The notes: generated by a model not told the origin, from the sequence alone. A stretch of 37,240 nucleotides of DNA from an uncultured SAR116 cluster alpha proteobacterium (GCA_902592615.1 CACJFI010000012.1:1-37240), one strand, 5' to 3'; counted from the stretch's first letter, positions 1 to 8,728 are shown. Made by a program: numbers and translations.

Positions 1-1
1 A

Positions 2-115
2 GAAAAAAGTAAAACTTTCAAACCTAAACCATGGTGGGCTTATTTATTATTTTATTGTTATTTAATATTTTACGGATATATTTTTTGGATGAAGCCACTA
101 GATATTCCAGTATAA
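2..115 (+). CDS. C-terminal fragment of an upstream gene (partial)
   Basis: An open frame enters from the left edge and stops at TAA 113-115. It would encode the last 37 residues of a protein. The tail has a basic stretch (EKSKTFKPKP), then an aromatic-rich hydrophobic run that could be one membrane segment, and ends in KPLDIPV. The stop lies 31 bases before the next gene, which has its own ribosome binding site, so an upstream gene ending here is plausible. The fragment is too short to assign a family. A different frame gives a 66-residue open frame from 31, which I judge a shadow because it runs into the next gene out of frame. Confidence 0.4.
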   Translation, partial: EKSKTFKPKPWWAYLLFYCYLIFYGYIFWMKPLDIPV

Positions 116-146
116 TTTTTTACTTTTTCTCTAGGAGTTGTATTAA

Positions 147-623
147 ATGCATGACAATGGAAAGTCAGCTATTTGGGAACCTGGTGAAGTTATATATGAA
201 GCTGGTAATGAAGCTTCGGAAGCGTATTTAATTTTAGAAGGATATGTAAATATTGAAACAAAAGATGGTTTGAAACTTAATCGTCTTGGTATAGGGGAAA
301 TATTTGGAGAAACTTCTATTTTATTAAATGTTCCTAGAACAGTTACCGCTAAGGTATGTGCTCAAAAATTAGTAGCTAAAAAAATACCTAAGTCATATTT
401 TACAAAAATGACAAAATCAAATCTTGTGTTAGGTGCATTGATTAGAAAAACTCAGATAAGACTTTTAGACTCAAATAAACAAAGTAATGAATTAGCCAAC
501 GAAATGTCTAAACTTCTAGACCAATTTGATACAAATAATCTACCAAAGAAAAATGTACTTGAAGAGAGAATGAAAAAAATTAGAAATAAAATTAATCAAA
601 TTAAAAATTCTATTGATGCTTAA
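147..623 (+). CDS. Single-domain cyclic nucleotide-binding protein (Crp/PKA-R fold)
   Basis: The protein has 158 residues. Residues 8-75 form a cyclic-nucleotide-binding beta roll with a clear phosphate-binding cassette: GEIFGETSILL followed by NVPRTVTA (about 50-68). It includes the Gly-Glu pair (54-55) and the Pro-Arg-Thr (63-65) that contact the ribose and phosphate of cAMP or cGMP in this family. No helix-turn-helix follows. The rest (about 80-158) is charged and helical, probably coiled coil, so this is not a normal Crp-type transcription factor. It may bind another protein. The start is supported by AGGAG about nine bases upstream. The gene ends two bases before the stop of the opposing monooxygenase. 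Family assignment is firm; role and ligand are unknown. Confidence 0.8.
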   Translation: MHDNGKSAIWEPGEVIYEAGNEASEAYLILEGYVNIETKDGLKLNRLGIGEIFGETSILLNVPRTVTAKVCAQKLVAKKIPKSYFTKMTKSNLVLGALIRKTQIRLLDSNKQSNELANEMSKLLDQFDTNNLPKKNVLEERMKKIRNKINQIKNSIDA

Positions 624-625
624 TG

Positions 626-2242
626 TTAATTCAAATTGAATTCTTTATAATTATTATTTTTAATACTATTACATACTTCAGTATACCTTGGAAGACCACC
701 TGCATAGGGCATAAAAACTCTTGGCTTGCCAGGGATGTTTGCTCCCAAATACCAAGAATGTTTTACAGTCGGTAGAAGTGTTTTATTGGCTACCGAATTG
801 ACTTCTGCGCCCCATTTCTCGGCAGCATTTGTATTAGCCTCAATTGTTGAGTAGTTTTTTGTAATCATATATTCGATACAGTCTCTTATCCATTCTACAT
901 GTTGTTCAATAGCCATAGGCATATTTGTTAAAACTGAGGGACTGCCTGGTCCGGTAATTGTAAATAAATTTGGAAATCCTGGAATTTGTAAACCTAAAAA
1001 AGTTTTTGGGCCTTCTTCCCATACATTCTTCAGCTTTAAATTATTTTTCCCAGTTATATTCATATTTAGTAGAGGTCCTGTCATTGCATCATAGCCAGTT
1101 GCAAAAACAATTATATCTAATTCAAAATGATTATTTTTAGTTTTAATTCCAGTTTTGTCTATTTTCTCAATAGGATCACTACGAAGATCAACTAAATTTA
1201 TGTTATCCCTATTAAAAGTTTCAAAATAATTACTGTCAATGGGTGGACGCTTACCACCATAAGGGTGGTCAATATCTGACAATATTGAAGCAAATTTTTT
1301 ATTTGTAACAGTTTCTCTTATTTTATTTTTTATAAAATCAGAAGCTGTTTTATTAGCATTAATATTAGTTACTAAATCATTAAATACTGCCCTAAACTGA
1401 AGTCCCCCTATTTCCCAGGCCTTTTCATAAATTTCATTTAATTCATTTTGATTTACATCAGCAACTTTACGATTACTTATTTCAAAAGGATGAGCATTAG
1501 GTGTGCGTTTAACTAGTTTTTTGTATATATTTGAATTTTCTTTTACATGTTTTTTAAATTCTGATGTTAAAGGTTTATTTCTTGCAGGAATACTGTAATT
1601 AGCGGTTCTTTGGAAAACAGTTAAGTATTCTGCTTCTTCGGCAATAACAGGAACAGCTTGAATACCAGTAGATCCAGTTCCAATTTGACCAACTTTTTTC
1701 CCAACAAATGAAACACCATTTTTAGGCCAGTTTCCAGTGTGGTAGTATTTTCCCTTAAAATTTTCTAATCCTTTTATATTTGGAATATTAGCATTTGATA
1801 AACAACCAACTGCAGATATAAGAAATTTAGCTTTAAACTCAATCTTTTTATCAGTGACTACTTTCCATTCATTTTCATTACTATTAAAAGTTGCACTAGT
1901 AACTTTTTGCTTAAAAAGAATATCTTTTTTGAGATTAAATTTGTTAGCAACAAAATTCATATATCTTCTAATTTCAGCATGCCCTGGATATCTCTCAGAC
2001 CATGTCCACTCTTTTAGTAATTCATCAGAAAAATAATAGGAATAGGCATGACTTTCTGTGTCACATCTAGCACCTGGATAACGGTTCCAATACCAAGTAC
2101 CACCTACATCATCTCCTGTTTCTAAAACTACACAATTAAGTTTAAGCTGGTCACGTAGACAGATCAATTGGTATAATCCTGAAAAACCAGCTCCTACGAT
2201 TATGGCGTCATAATCTTTATTATTTAATTTAATTTGGTTCAT
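626..2242 (-). CDS. Flavin-containing Baeyer-Villiger-type monooxygenase
   Basis: The protein has 538 residues, the usual size of type I Baeyer-Villiger monooxygenases such as cyclohexanone monooxygenase. Visible features are an FAD-binding GAGFSG (17-22), the stretch DVGGTWYWNRYPGARCD (45-61) typical of this class, the family fingerprint F-x-G-x-x-x-H-T-x-x-W-P (FKGKYYHTGNWP, 162-173), and an NADPH-binding GTGSTG (188-193). Family knowledge says such enzymes use NADPH and oxygen to insert an oxygen next to a ketone, or oxidise sulfur or nitrogen groups. The substrate cannot be read from sequence. It stands alone on the minus strand, diverging from the YdjM-like gene, with a possible promoter at 2270-2299. 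Confidence in the class is high. Confidence 0.88.
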   Translation of the reverse strand: MNQIKLNNKDYDAIIVGAGFSGLYQLICLRDQLKLNCVVLETGDDVGGTWYWNRYPGARCDTESHAYSYYFSDELLKEWTWSERYPGHAEIRRYMNFVANKFNLKKDILFKQKVTSATFNSNENEWKVVTDKKIEFKAKFLISAVGCLSNANIPNIKGLENFKGKYYHTGNWPKNGVSFVGKKVGQIGTGSTGIQAVPVIAEEAEYLTVFQRTANYSIPARNKPLTSEFKKHVKENSNIYKKLVKRTPNAHPFEISNRKVADVNQNELNEIYEKAWEIGGLQFRAVFNDLVTNINANKTASDFIKNKIRETVTNKKFASILSDIDHPYGGKRPPIDSNYFETFNRDNINLVDLRSDPIEKIDKTGIKTKNNHFELDIIVFATGYDAMTGPLLNMNITGKNNLKLKNVWEEGPKTFLGLQIPGFPNLFTITGPGSPSVLTNMPMAIEQHVEWIRDCIEYMITKNYSTIEANTNAAEKWGAEVNSVANKTLLPTVKHSWYLGANIPGKPRVFMPYAGGLPRYTEVCNSIKNNNYKEFNLN

Positions 2243-2269
2243 TAAAAAGTCTCTTTTAATTCTCTTAAT

Positions 2270-2299
2270 ATGTTAAAAGAAAAAAATATGAACAGTCAA
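2270..2299 (-). promoter_or_regulatory. Possible sigma-70 promoter of the monooxygenase gene
   Basis: On the minus strand TTGACT (2299-2294) is followed after 18 bases by TAACAT (2275-2270). These are fair matches to -35 and -10 boxes and lie about 30 bases before the monooxygenase ATG. In such AT-rich DNA the -10 box is weak evidence; the -35 box is the stronger half. Confidence 0.3.
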
Positions 2300-2345
2300 G
2301 ACAACTTAGTGTATAAATAGTTTATTTAATAATTTTGGTTATATA

Positions 2346-3365
2346 ATGGATCCTGTTACTCAAGGTGCATTTGGTGCAATTTTTGCTCAAACAATTTCTA
2401 ATAAGAAAAAATTTTTAGTAGGATCAATAGTAGGTTGCCTTGCTGGTTTAGCACCTGATTTAGACATTTTTATTAGATCTGCAACTGATCCTTTATTAAA
2501 ATTAGAACATCATAGACAATTTACACACTCCATAATCTTCATACCAATTGGCGCTTTAATTGTAAGTTTATTTTCGAGAATACTTTTCAGAAAATATTTA
2601 AGTTGGGGTGAAACTTATCTTTTTAGCTTTTTTGGCTACGCTACACACGGCTTATTAGATGCTTGTACTAGTTATGGAACACAGCTTCTATGGCCATTTT
2701 CTGATGAAAGAATTTCTTGGAATTATATATCAGTAGTTGATCCTTTTTTGACTATTCCCTTAATTCTAGCTATAATTTTTGCAATTATAAGGAGCAATAA
2801 ATTAATTACCTTTTTTGGTGTTTTTTATATTGTAATTTATCTTACCTTTGGTGCCTTTCAAGAAAATCGTGCAGAATATGTTGGAAAATCTATCGCTAAT
2901 TTTAGGGGTCATGAAAGCAAAAAACTTACAGTTAAGCCAAGTCTAGGAAATTTATTTTTATGGAAAACAATTTATGAGGATAATGGTTTTTATTATGTTG
3001 ATGCAGTAAGGTTGTTTTCTAAGTCAGAATACTGTCAGGGAACAAAAATTAAGAAACTTGATCTTCTAAATGATTTTTCAGAGCTAGATAAAAAAAGTCA
3101 ACAATACAAAGATATAAAAAGATTTGACTGGTTCTCACAAGGTTATCTAGGAAAAGGAATTGATAAAAACATAATAACAGATGTCAGGTATTCAGCAGTT
3201 CCTAATGAGGTTGACGGGTTGTGGGGAATTAGAATAAATCTAGAGAAACCTGCTACTGATCATATTGATTGGGTTGTAAATAGAACTAATTATGTTGAAA
3301 AATGGCAAAGATTTTTTGATTTGCTCCTAGGAAAAAATTGCAGGGATTTAATTAATAGAAGTTGA
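2346..3365 (+). CDS. YdjM-like membrane-bound metal-dependent hydrolase
   Basis: The protein has 339 residues. Its N-terminal half fits the YdjM/DUF457 family of inner-membrane putative metal-dependent hydrolases: MDPVTQGAFGA at the start, PDLD (37-40), HHRQFTHS (55-62) and YATHGLLDA (99-107) supply the conserved Asp and His residues. Hydrophobic segments lie between and after them (about 64-80, 90-105, 135-170). The C-terminal half (about 175-339) is soluble and more divergent. Biochemical function in the family is poorly known. No clear Shine-Dalgarno precedes the ATG, but the MDPVTQ start is typical. The 3' end overlaps the opposing MmgE/PrpD gene by 14 bases. Confidence 0.75.
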   Translation: MDPVTQGAFGAIFAQTISNKKKFLVGSIVGCLAGLAPDLDIFIRSATDPLLKLEHHRQFTHSIIFIPIGALIVSLFSRILFRKYLSWGETYLFSFFGYATHGLLDACTSYGTQLLWPFSDERISWNYISVVDPFLTIPLILAIIFAIIRSNKLITFFGVFYIVIYLTFGAFQENRAEYVGKSIANFRGHESKKLTVKPSLGNLFLWKTIYEDNGFYYVDAVRLFSKSEYCQGTKIKKLDLLNDFSELDKKSQQYKDIKRFDWFSQGYLGKGIDKNIITDVRYSAVPNEVDGLWGIRINLEKPATDHIDWVVNRTNYVEKWQRFFDLLLGKNCRDLINRS

Positions 3366-4731
3366 CATCATCTAACCCATTTAGATTTTTTAATTTAAAA
3401 ATATTTTTAATAAAATCATATAATTTTTTAATCTCACTAGCCTTCACATTTGCAAATTTTAAATTAGCTTCAAATTTTTCTCTAACTTCATTTATACTGA
3501 GAGGGTCACGTTTGCCTCCTCTTAAACATTCTTGTGAAGTAGAAAAAATTGTCCCATCTTTCATAATTATTTTTATTTTACCAGTATAATTTCTTGGATA
3601 TTCGTCATTTGGATTAATTTCATAATTTACTTTAGATGCTAATTTTATCACCTCTAAATTTTCCAAATATTTATCAGAAAACTCATTTAATCCTGCAGAT
3701 CCATTGATTAATCCTATTGAAATACAATATGGAACTGAAAATTTTGCGCCATAAGGACTAGATGGATTTTGTTTCTCCTCTAACGGCTCCCACAACCTGT
3801 GTACTGTTCCCTCACCAACGCTAGCTATTACTTTATCTATATTCTCAACATCACTAATTTTGCCTTTTAATTTTATAGCGCAATCAATAAAAGGTTGTGC
3901 CATTGTTCCACAAGCATATGGCTTTAAAGCAAGGTTTTTTGATTCCCATCTTTTTCCTAAATCTGAAATTATATGTGAAAAATCCGGTTTAATATTGTTC
4001 TTAGCAAAACTATTAAATACACCGTGTTGACCTTCAAATACTGTTCTTGGTCCTAAAAATCCAGATTTAGCAAAATTAGCGGATTGCCATCCACAACCTG
4101 CAGCCCATCCTGGGTGAAGTCGTTTTGTTGATGTGCCTTCAGCTAAATACTCTATAATTCCAGAAGCCATACTCCCTACAATACCCAATCCTGAACTCAT
4201 TTCATCAATAGAATTTCCGAGCAAAGATGAAACACCTATTGATGCACCAAAAGCTCCAAAAATTGCTGTTGGGTGAAAACCTTGTCTATGAACTGCTGTA
4301 GGCGCAACCAAAGCTAGTCTACAAATTAGTTCTGATCCTACAACCAAACCTTTTAAAAAATTTTCCCCGTCTAAATTTTTAGCTTGAGCCGAAGATAACA
4401 TTGCTGGAACCATTACTGAACCGACGTGAACAGGTGTTCCTTCAAAAGTGTCATCAAAATCTTCACCATGAATTGCTGTCCCATTGATTATAGACGCATT
4501 AAATGGATTTGTATTTTTATTATGTCCAACTAATGTGCAATTTCCTTGTTCCTGAAGGGCATTGATAAGACTTTTAATATATGGTTCATTTTTAGCAGAA
4601 ATCATAAGTCCAAAAGAGTCCATTACAATAAGTTGTAATTTTTTCACAACTTCTTCTGGTACATCATTTATGTTAAGGTTATGAACCCAATCTGAAAATG
4701 TTTCTGCAACAGAAATTTCAATAATATTCAT
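3352..4731 (-). CDS. MmgE/PrpD family protein (copy 1)
   Basis: The protein has 459 residues, full length for the family that includes 2-methylcitrate dehydratase (PrpD) and cis-aconitate decarboxylase (IRG1/CAD). Residues aligning with the IRG1 active site are present: DFDDT (91-95), His102, GFHPTA, the Lys-His pair in TKRLHPGWAA, and the Lys of LKPYACG. It is the last gene of a six-gene minus-strand operon and lies 19 bases after tctA, so it probably acts on whatever the adjacent TTT transporter brings in. Substrate is unknown: methylcitrate, aconitate or another acid are all possible. One of three paralogues in the window. Confidence 0.85.
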   Translation of the reverse strand: MNIIEISVAETFSDWVHNLNINDVPEEVVKKLQLIVMDSFGLMISAKNEPYIKSLINALQEQGNCTLVGHNKNTNPFNASIINGTAIHGEDFDDTFEGTPVHVGSVMVPAMLSSAQAKNLDGENFLKGLVVGSELICRLALVAPTAVHRQGFHPTAIFGAFGASIGVSSLLGNSIDEMSSGLGIVGSMASGIIEYLAEGTSTKRLHPGWAAGCGWQSANFAKSGFLGPRTVFEGQHGVFNSFAKNNIKPDFSHIISDLGKRWESKNLALKPYACGTMAQPFIDCAIKLKGKISDVENIDKVIASVGEGTVHRLWEPLEEKQNPSSPYGAKFSVPYCISIGLINGSAGLNEFSDKYLENLEVIKLASKVNYEINPNDEYPRNYTGKIKIIMKDGTIFSTSQECLRGGKRDPLSINEVREKFEANLKFANVKASEIKKLYDFIKNIFKLKNLNGLDDVNFY

Positions 4732-4750
4732 TTTAATACATCTAACAAAA

Positions 4751-6223
4751 TTATTTCTTTGAGAAGTACTTTGTCCAAAAAGGAGATGATAAACTTAAGA
4801 ATGTGAGTACAAAAAATAACAAAACAACTGGACTTTCTAGTAATGCAAAAAAGTTGTTATCATGAATAATCATAGATTGAGAAAAGCTTTCTTCAACCAA
4901 TTTTCCAAGTATTAATCCCATAACTAGTGGGGCAGCTGAGAAACCATGTCGATCCATAAAATAACCTGCTAATCCAGCAGCTAACATTACCCAGACATCA
5001 AACATTGATGATGCAAAAGAATAAGAACCAATCATAGAAAATATGAATACAGCTGGCCATAGAAGTTTTTTGGGGATGAAAGCAACTAGGGAAAAGAATT
5101 TTGCACCAACTAAGCCTATAAAGAGAAATCCTAAATTAGCTATCAACATAGCTCCAAAAATTGCGTATACAAACTCTGGTGTCTCACTAATTAAATAAGG
5201 ACCAGGTCTAAAACCATGCATAATTAATGCAGCTAATATAAGCGCGGTTGAGCCACTTCCAGGTATTCCTAAAGCAAGTGTGGGAACCATAGCCCCACCT
5301 GCAGCCGCATTGTTCGCAGCTTCTGGTCCAACTATGCCTTCAGGAGAGCCTTTACCAAAGTTATCTTTATCCTTAGACCATCTTCTAGCCTCATTATAAC
5401 CAATTATGGCTGCCACTGTAGAACCTTCAGCAGGAAGAATACCTATAAATGTTCCAATTCCAGATGATCTAAGTATTGTATATTTTAGTTTTTTCAATTC
5501 AAATAAGGTAGGCAATCTTAGAGCTTTTGCCTGTATTCTCTCAACTACTGCATTTAGTTTTTCAGATTGTTTAAAAAGTTCACTTACGGCAAACAGACCA
5601 ATAAGAACAGGGACAAAATGTATACCTTCTTCTAGATCAGGGATATCAAAAGTAAATCTTTCAACACCAGTAGTTAAATGAATTCCTATAGTGCCAATTA
5701 ACACACCTACAAGACCTGAAATAAGGTTTCTTAAAGAAGACTTTCCGCTCATAGATGCAAGCATTGAAAGAGCAAAAACAGCAAGTCCAAAATATTCTGC
5801 TGGTCCGAATTCTAGAGCAAGCTTTGCTAAAAGAGGAGCCGCAAATATAAAAATTATTAAACTAAAAATTCCACCAAAAACACTAGATACGGCAGCTAAA
5901 CCAAGAGCTCTTCCTGGTTCACCATTTTTTGCCATTGGGTATCCATCAAGAGCAGTTGCTACAGCTGGTGGAGCACCTGGAGCATTTATTAATATAGCTG
6001 TAATGGAGCCTCCAAAAGTTCCAGCACAATAAAGGGCGGCCATCATAGCTATTGCCGCAACTGGGTCTAGAGAAATTGTAAAAGGTATCAGAAGAGCAAT
6101 TGCCATAGGAGAACTTAAACCTGGTAGTGCTCCAACTAACACGCCAATTAAAACACCTGATAAAATTAAGAGTATATTTTGAAACTCTAATAATAACCCA
6201 ATACCTTTAATTATATCTTCCAA
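4751..6223 (-). CDS. tctA: TTT transporter large membrane subunit TctA
   Basis: The protein has 490 residues and about twelve hydrophobic segments, normal for TctA. It carries the family signatures GVLVGALPGLSSPMA near the N-terminus and NAPGAPPAVATALDGYPMA (about residues 80-98), plus a second internal PAEGSTVAAIIGYNEA region. With TctB it forms the membrane part of a secondary transporter that takes up carboxylates delivered by the periplasmic TctC. It follows tctB by 13 bases and precedes the MmgE/PrpD gene. TTT systems vary widely in substrate, so citrate is only one possibility. Confidence 0.92.
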   Translation of the reverse strand: MEDIIKGIGLLLEFQNILLILSGVLIGVLVGALPGLSSPMAIALLIPFTISLDPVAAIAMMAALYCAGTFGGSITAILINAPGAPPAVATALDGYPMAKNGEPGRALGLAAVSSVFGGIFSLIIFIFAAPLLAKLALEFGPAEYFGLAVFALSMLASMSGKSSLRNLISGLVGVLIGTIGIHLTTGVERFTFDIPDLEEGIHFVPVLIGLFAVSELFKQSEKLNAVVERIQAKALRLPTLFELKKLKYTILRSSGIGTFIGILPAEGSTVAAIIGYNEARRWSKDKDNFGKGSPEGIVGPEAANNAAAGGAMVPTLALGIPGSGSTALILAALIMHGFRPGPYLISETPEFVYAIFGAMLIANLGFLFIGLVGAKFFSLVAFIPKKLLWPAVFIFSMIGSYSFASSMFDVWVMLAAGLAGYFMDRHGFSAAPLVMGLILGKLVEESFSQSMIIHDNNFFALLESPVVLLFFVLTFLSLSSPFWTKYFSKK

Positions 6224-6236
6224 ATTTAAACCCTCT

Positions 6237-6755
6237 TTAATTTTTAATGAGTTCTAATAGCCCAGGTTCAAAATGAACACCAAGAATTATGTTAAATAAA
6301 ACTATTACAAATAATGGGAACCCAATAACATATGAGATCAATACTTTTAATCTTCTTTCACCCCAATATATAGGCAACGAAACACTTACAGCAATAATTG
6401 TTAAAGCAGCGCCTAAAACTTGTGAAGAAGCTATAATTGCAGATAAAATAAACATAGTTCCAATTGTTGAAAATTCCACAGAGTTTTTTCTAGATGAGTC
6501 TATATCTTTACCATTTTTTTTTAAAAAAATGTGCTCAAAAGGTATAATTAAAACCATACCAAAAATAATTATTAGTAATATTTGTGGAAACATTTCTGGG
6601 GGAATATTATTTGAAAATAAGTCAGGGACTTTTTCAAATTTAGTTGTTTCAAACCATAATAAACCAATAATAAAAGTTAATAAAATTGCAATAATTGTAT
6701 CGCTTTTATTAAATAATGCACCCAAACTTTTGGGTGCATTTTTGTTATTTTTCAT
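6237..6755 (-). CDS. tctB: TTT transporter small membrane subunit TctB
   Basis: The protein has 172 residues with four hydrophobic segments (about 19-36, 55-74, 98-130 and 140-160), the TctB layout. It sits between tctC and tctA, which settles an otherwise weakly conserved family. Codons 6-14 contain a perfect 12-base inverted repeat (6715-6740), so the start of the message would fold into a hairpin right after the ATG. That could limit translation or slow transcription relative to the binding-protein gene upstream. Confidence 0.85.
   Translation of the reverse strand: MKNNKNAPKSLGALFNKSDTIIAILLTFIIGLLWFETTKFEKVPDLFSNNIPPEMFPQILLIIIFGMVLIIPFEHIFLKKNGKDIDSSRKNSVEFSTIGTMFILSAIIASSQVLGAALTIIAVSVSLPIYWGERRLKVLISYVIGFPLFVIVLFNIILGVHFEPGLLELIKN
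6715..6740 (-). promoter_or_regulatory. Perfect 12-bp inverted repeat at the start of tctB
   Basis: Twelve bases (AATGCACCCAAA, 6715-6726) repeat inverted at 6729-6740 with only two bases between. In the minus-strand transcript the hairpin starts about 35 bases after the tctC stop, inside tctB codons 6-14. No U-run follows in that direction (TTATTTAATAAAA), so it looks more like an mRNA-stabilising or translation-limiting hairpin than an intrinsic terminator. A T-rich tract follows on the plus strand, where it could end antisense transcription. Confidence 0.6.
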
Positions 6756-6775
6756 ATCTTAAAAAACCTAAAAAT

Positions 6776-7771
6776 TTATTTTATTAAACCAAGTTCTTTA
6801 AGAGCAGATGCTGCGACTTTAAATTCAGCTTTAAGTTGCTTGTCCCATACTTTTGTTCCGGCAACGCTACCCTCAACTGTTAGTCCAGCTCCGGCAAGAT
6901 AAGATGCAAAAACATCATGTTTCATTGCCTTAACCATAGCTTTTGATATTTGATCTATAATTGGTTGAGGAGTAGAGGCTAATACGGCATAACCCCTAGT
7001 TGTTGAACATTTTGCCTTTATTCCTTTTTCAAAAGTTGTTGGAACATTTGGATAATCTTTAAGTCTATCTTCAGCCATAACAGCAAGAGCTTTAAAACTA
7101 CCATCAGCTACTTGATTAGCAGCTTCACTCACATTCGGTAAAGTTGCGTCTATTTTACCTGCCATAAGTGCTTGCACCATTTGAGCACCTGAACCAAATG
7201 GAACGACTTTAAATTTGATTCCAGCTTCTTTTGCAAACTGGGCTAAACCTATATGTTCAGTTCCTCCAATTTGAGCAACTCCCCAGTTTAATGGCGCTTT
7301 CTTTGAAGCAGCAACAAGTTCTTCTAATGTATTAAATTTTCCTTTTCCAGATACTGTGATAAAAGTTGGATCATCCATTGCTCTAGCAACGCCAACTATA
7401 TCGTCAATCTTCATATTAGACTTTCCTCTTGCCATTGTATAAAGATGAGATTGTGTTAATGCCATAATTGTATAACCATCAGCAGGTTTGGTTAAAACAT
7501 AGTTTTGTGCCTTAGCTCCAGAACCTCCTCGCTTGGCAACAATAGAAATGTCAGTTTTTAAATTTCTTCTTGTTCTAATTGAGACCATTCTAGCCGTTGT
7601 ATCTGTACCACCACCATATTTTGCATGGATTACTAATTCTATCGGTTTACTAGGATATTTGTCTGCACTAGCAATAGAAACTAAACCAACTGTACTTATT
7701 CCTGCTATAGCAACAAAACCTAAACTAGCTTTTACAATACTTCTTCTAAAAGAATTTTTAAGTTTTTTCAT
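6776..7771 (-). CDS. tctC: TTT transporter periplasmic binding protein TctC
   Basis: The protein has 331 residues, the usual size of Bug/TctC receptors. The N-terminus has a Tat-like FRRSIVK followed by a hydrophobic stretch and a likely cleavage after SIASA. The mature start DKYPSKPIELVI and the binding-loop motif KYGGGTDTTARM (about 53-64) match the family's PGGxxDxxAR region. It binds an organic anion in the periplasm and hands it to TctAB. A strong GGAGG lies upstream of the ATG. The gene follows the dioxygenase with an 82-base gap that holds an 8-bp inverted repeat, so it may also have its own promoter. Confidence 0.92.
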   Translation of the reverse strand: MKKLKNSFRRSIVKASLGFVAIAGISTVGLVSIASADKYPSKPIELVIHAKYGGGTDTTARMVSIRTRRNLKTDISIVAKRGGSGAKAQNYVLTKPADGYTIMALTQSHLYTMARGKSNMKIDDIVGVARAMDDPTFITVSGKGKFNTLEELVAASKKAPLNWGVAQIGGTEHIGLAQFAKEAGIKFKVVPFGSGAQMVQALMAGKIDATLPNVSEAANQVADGSFKALAVMAEDRLKDYPNVPTTFEKGIKAKCSTTRGYAVLASTPQPIIDQISKAMVKAMKHDVFASYLAGAGLTVEGSVAGTKVWDKQLKAEFKVAASALKELGLIK

Positions 7772-7804
7772 ATTTTCCTCCGGTTAATTATATTATATTC
7801 TGCA

Positions 7805-7826
7805 ATTGATTTTTTCATAAATCAAT
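7805..7826. repeat. 8-bp inverted repeat upstream of tctC
   Basis: ATTGATTT (7805-7812) pairs with AAATCAAT (7819-7826) around a six-base loop. It lies 33 bases upstream of the tctC ATG, between the dioxygenase stop and tctC. It could be a weak processing hairpin or a regulator site. AT-rich sequence makes chance pairing possible. Confidence 0.35.
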
Positions 7827-7853
7827 AAGAGTCTTAAGATTATTTTAAAAAAA

Positions 7854-8708
7854 CTACGCCGTAATTTTCATTTCTCCTTTTATTTGTGTTCTGTGCATTA
7901 TTCTTCTTGTATTAGGATCAAAAGCATCTCTTTTGTGAAGCACATTTAAATTTTTCCACATTAATAAATCTCCTTTTTGCCATTGTTGAGTCCAAGTGAA
8001 TTTTTCTTGAGTTGCATGTTCCCAAATCTCATCCAATAAATTTTCACTTTCCTCTATTTCTAAACCAATTATATATGCGTGCGGTCTTCGTCCTAGAAAT
8101 AGTAGTTTCTTATTAGTATTTTTATCTGTGATAACCATGGGATGTCTTGCTCCTGGAGTGTCAGATGGGTTATCTACTTCTGAATACCCTTTTCTAAGCA
8201 TTCCAGCACTATTATGAGCAGAATCATGTATCAAAATTTTACCATCAATTTTGTTCTTTAGTCTGCTTGGTAATTCACTATATGCCAGTCCCATATTTGC
8301 AAAGTGAGTATTACCTTGATTTTCAGGCACCTCAAGAGCATATAAAATCCCAGCCTTAGGAGGTAGTTGTAGGTAAGTCATATCTGCATGCCACACTGCT
8401 TCCCCATCTCCTAAATTGCCTATAGGAGTACCTTTTTCATCTTTAACGTTTGAAATTACATTAATTTCAGGAAAGTCTGGTAAAAATGTTATGCCATACG
8501 GATTAGGGCCGGGAGGGTCAAGTTCACCAAAATATTCACTAAAATTTATTAATTTATGATCATCTAAGTTTTGTTTTTTAAATACTAATACGAGTCTTTC
8601 ATCCCAAGATTGATTTATGAAACTAATTTGATCTTGAGTTAATTTATTGCTTAAATCTAAACCTACAATCTCACCACCCAAGCCCTTAACACTATTAATT
8701 AATTTCAT
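7854..8708 (-). CDS. TauD/TfdA-family Fe(II)/2-oxoglutarate dioxygenase
   Basis: The protein has 284 residues, typical of TauD/TfdA enzymes. The iron-binding facial triad is visible: His107 and Asp109 in VWHADMTY, and His258 in NVLHKRDAF. Arg269 (or nearby Arg273) is placed to bind the 2-oxoglutarate carboxylate. Family members couple 2-oxoglutarate oxidation to hydroxylation, often releasing sulfite or cleaving ethers and amines. The gene follows the enolase-superfamily gene by 20 bases and precedes the tctCBA genes, so its substrate is probably imported by that transporter or derived from the import. Taurine itself is not supported by any neighbour. Confidence 0.88.
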   Translation of the reverse strand: MKLINSVKGLGGEIVGLDLSNKLTQDQISFINQSWDERLVLVFKKQNLDDHKLINFSEYFGELDPPGPNPYGITFLPDFPEINVISNVKDEKGTPIGNLGDGEAVWHADMTYLQLPPKAGILYALEVPENQGNTHFANMGLAYSELPSRLKNKIDGKILIHDSAHNSAGMLRKGYSEVDNPSDTPGARHPMVITDKNTNKKLLFLGRRPHAYIIGLEIEESENLLDEIWEHATQEKFTWTQQWQKGDLLMWKNLNVLHKRDAFDPNTRRIMHRTQIKGEMKITA

Positions 8709-8728
8709 TACTTATTTTCCTATATAAT

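Noticed and set aside
31-231. Open frame of 66 residues beginning at the left end
   Set aside because: It runs out of frame across the well-supported start of the cyclic-nucleotide-binding gene and has no ribosome site. The frame 2-115 fits a gene tail better.
628-644. AATTCAA-A-TTGAATT inverted repeat between convergent genes
   Set aside because: The loop would be one base, there is no GC pair cluster and it falls in the monooxygenase stop region. Not a credible terminator.
5691-6032. Antisense open frame inside tctA
   Set aside because: It lies wholly within the conserved TctA signature region on the other strand; a shadow of codon bias.
6289-6762. Antisense open frame of 157 residues over tctB
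   Set aside because: It is the reverse reading of a recognisable tctB in an AT-rich region. No family resemblance and no ribosome site.
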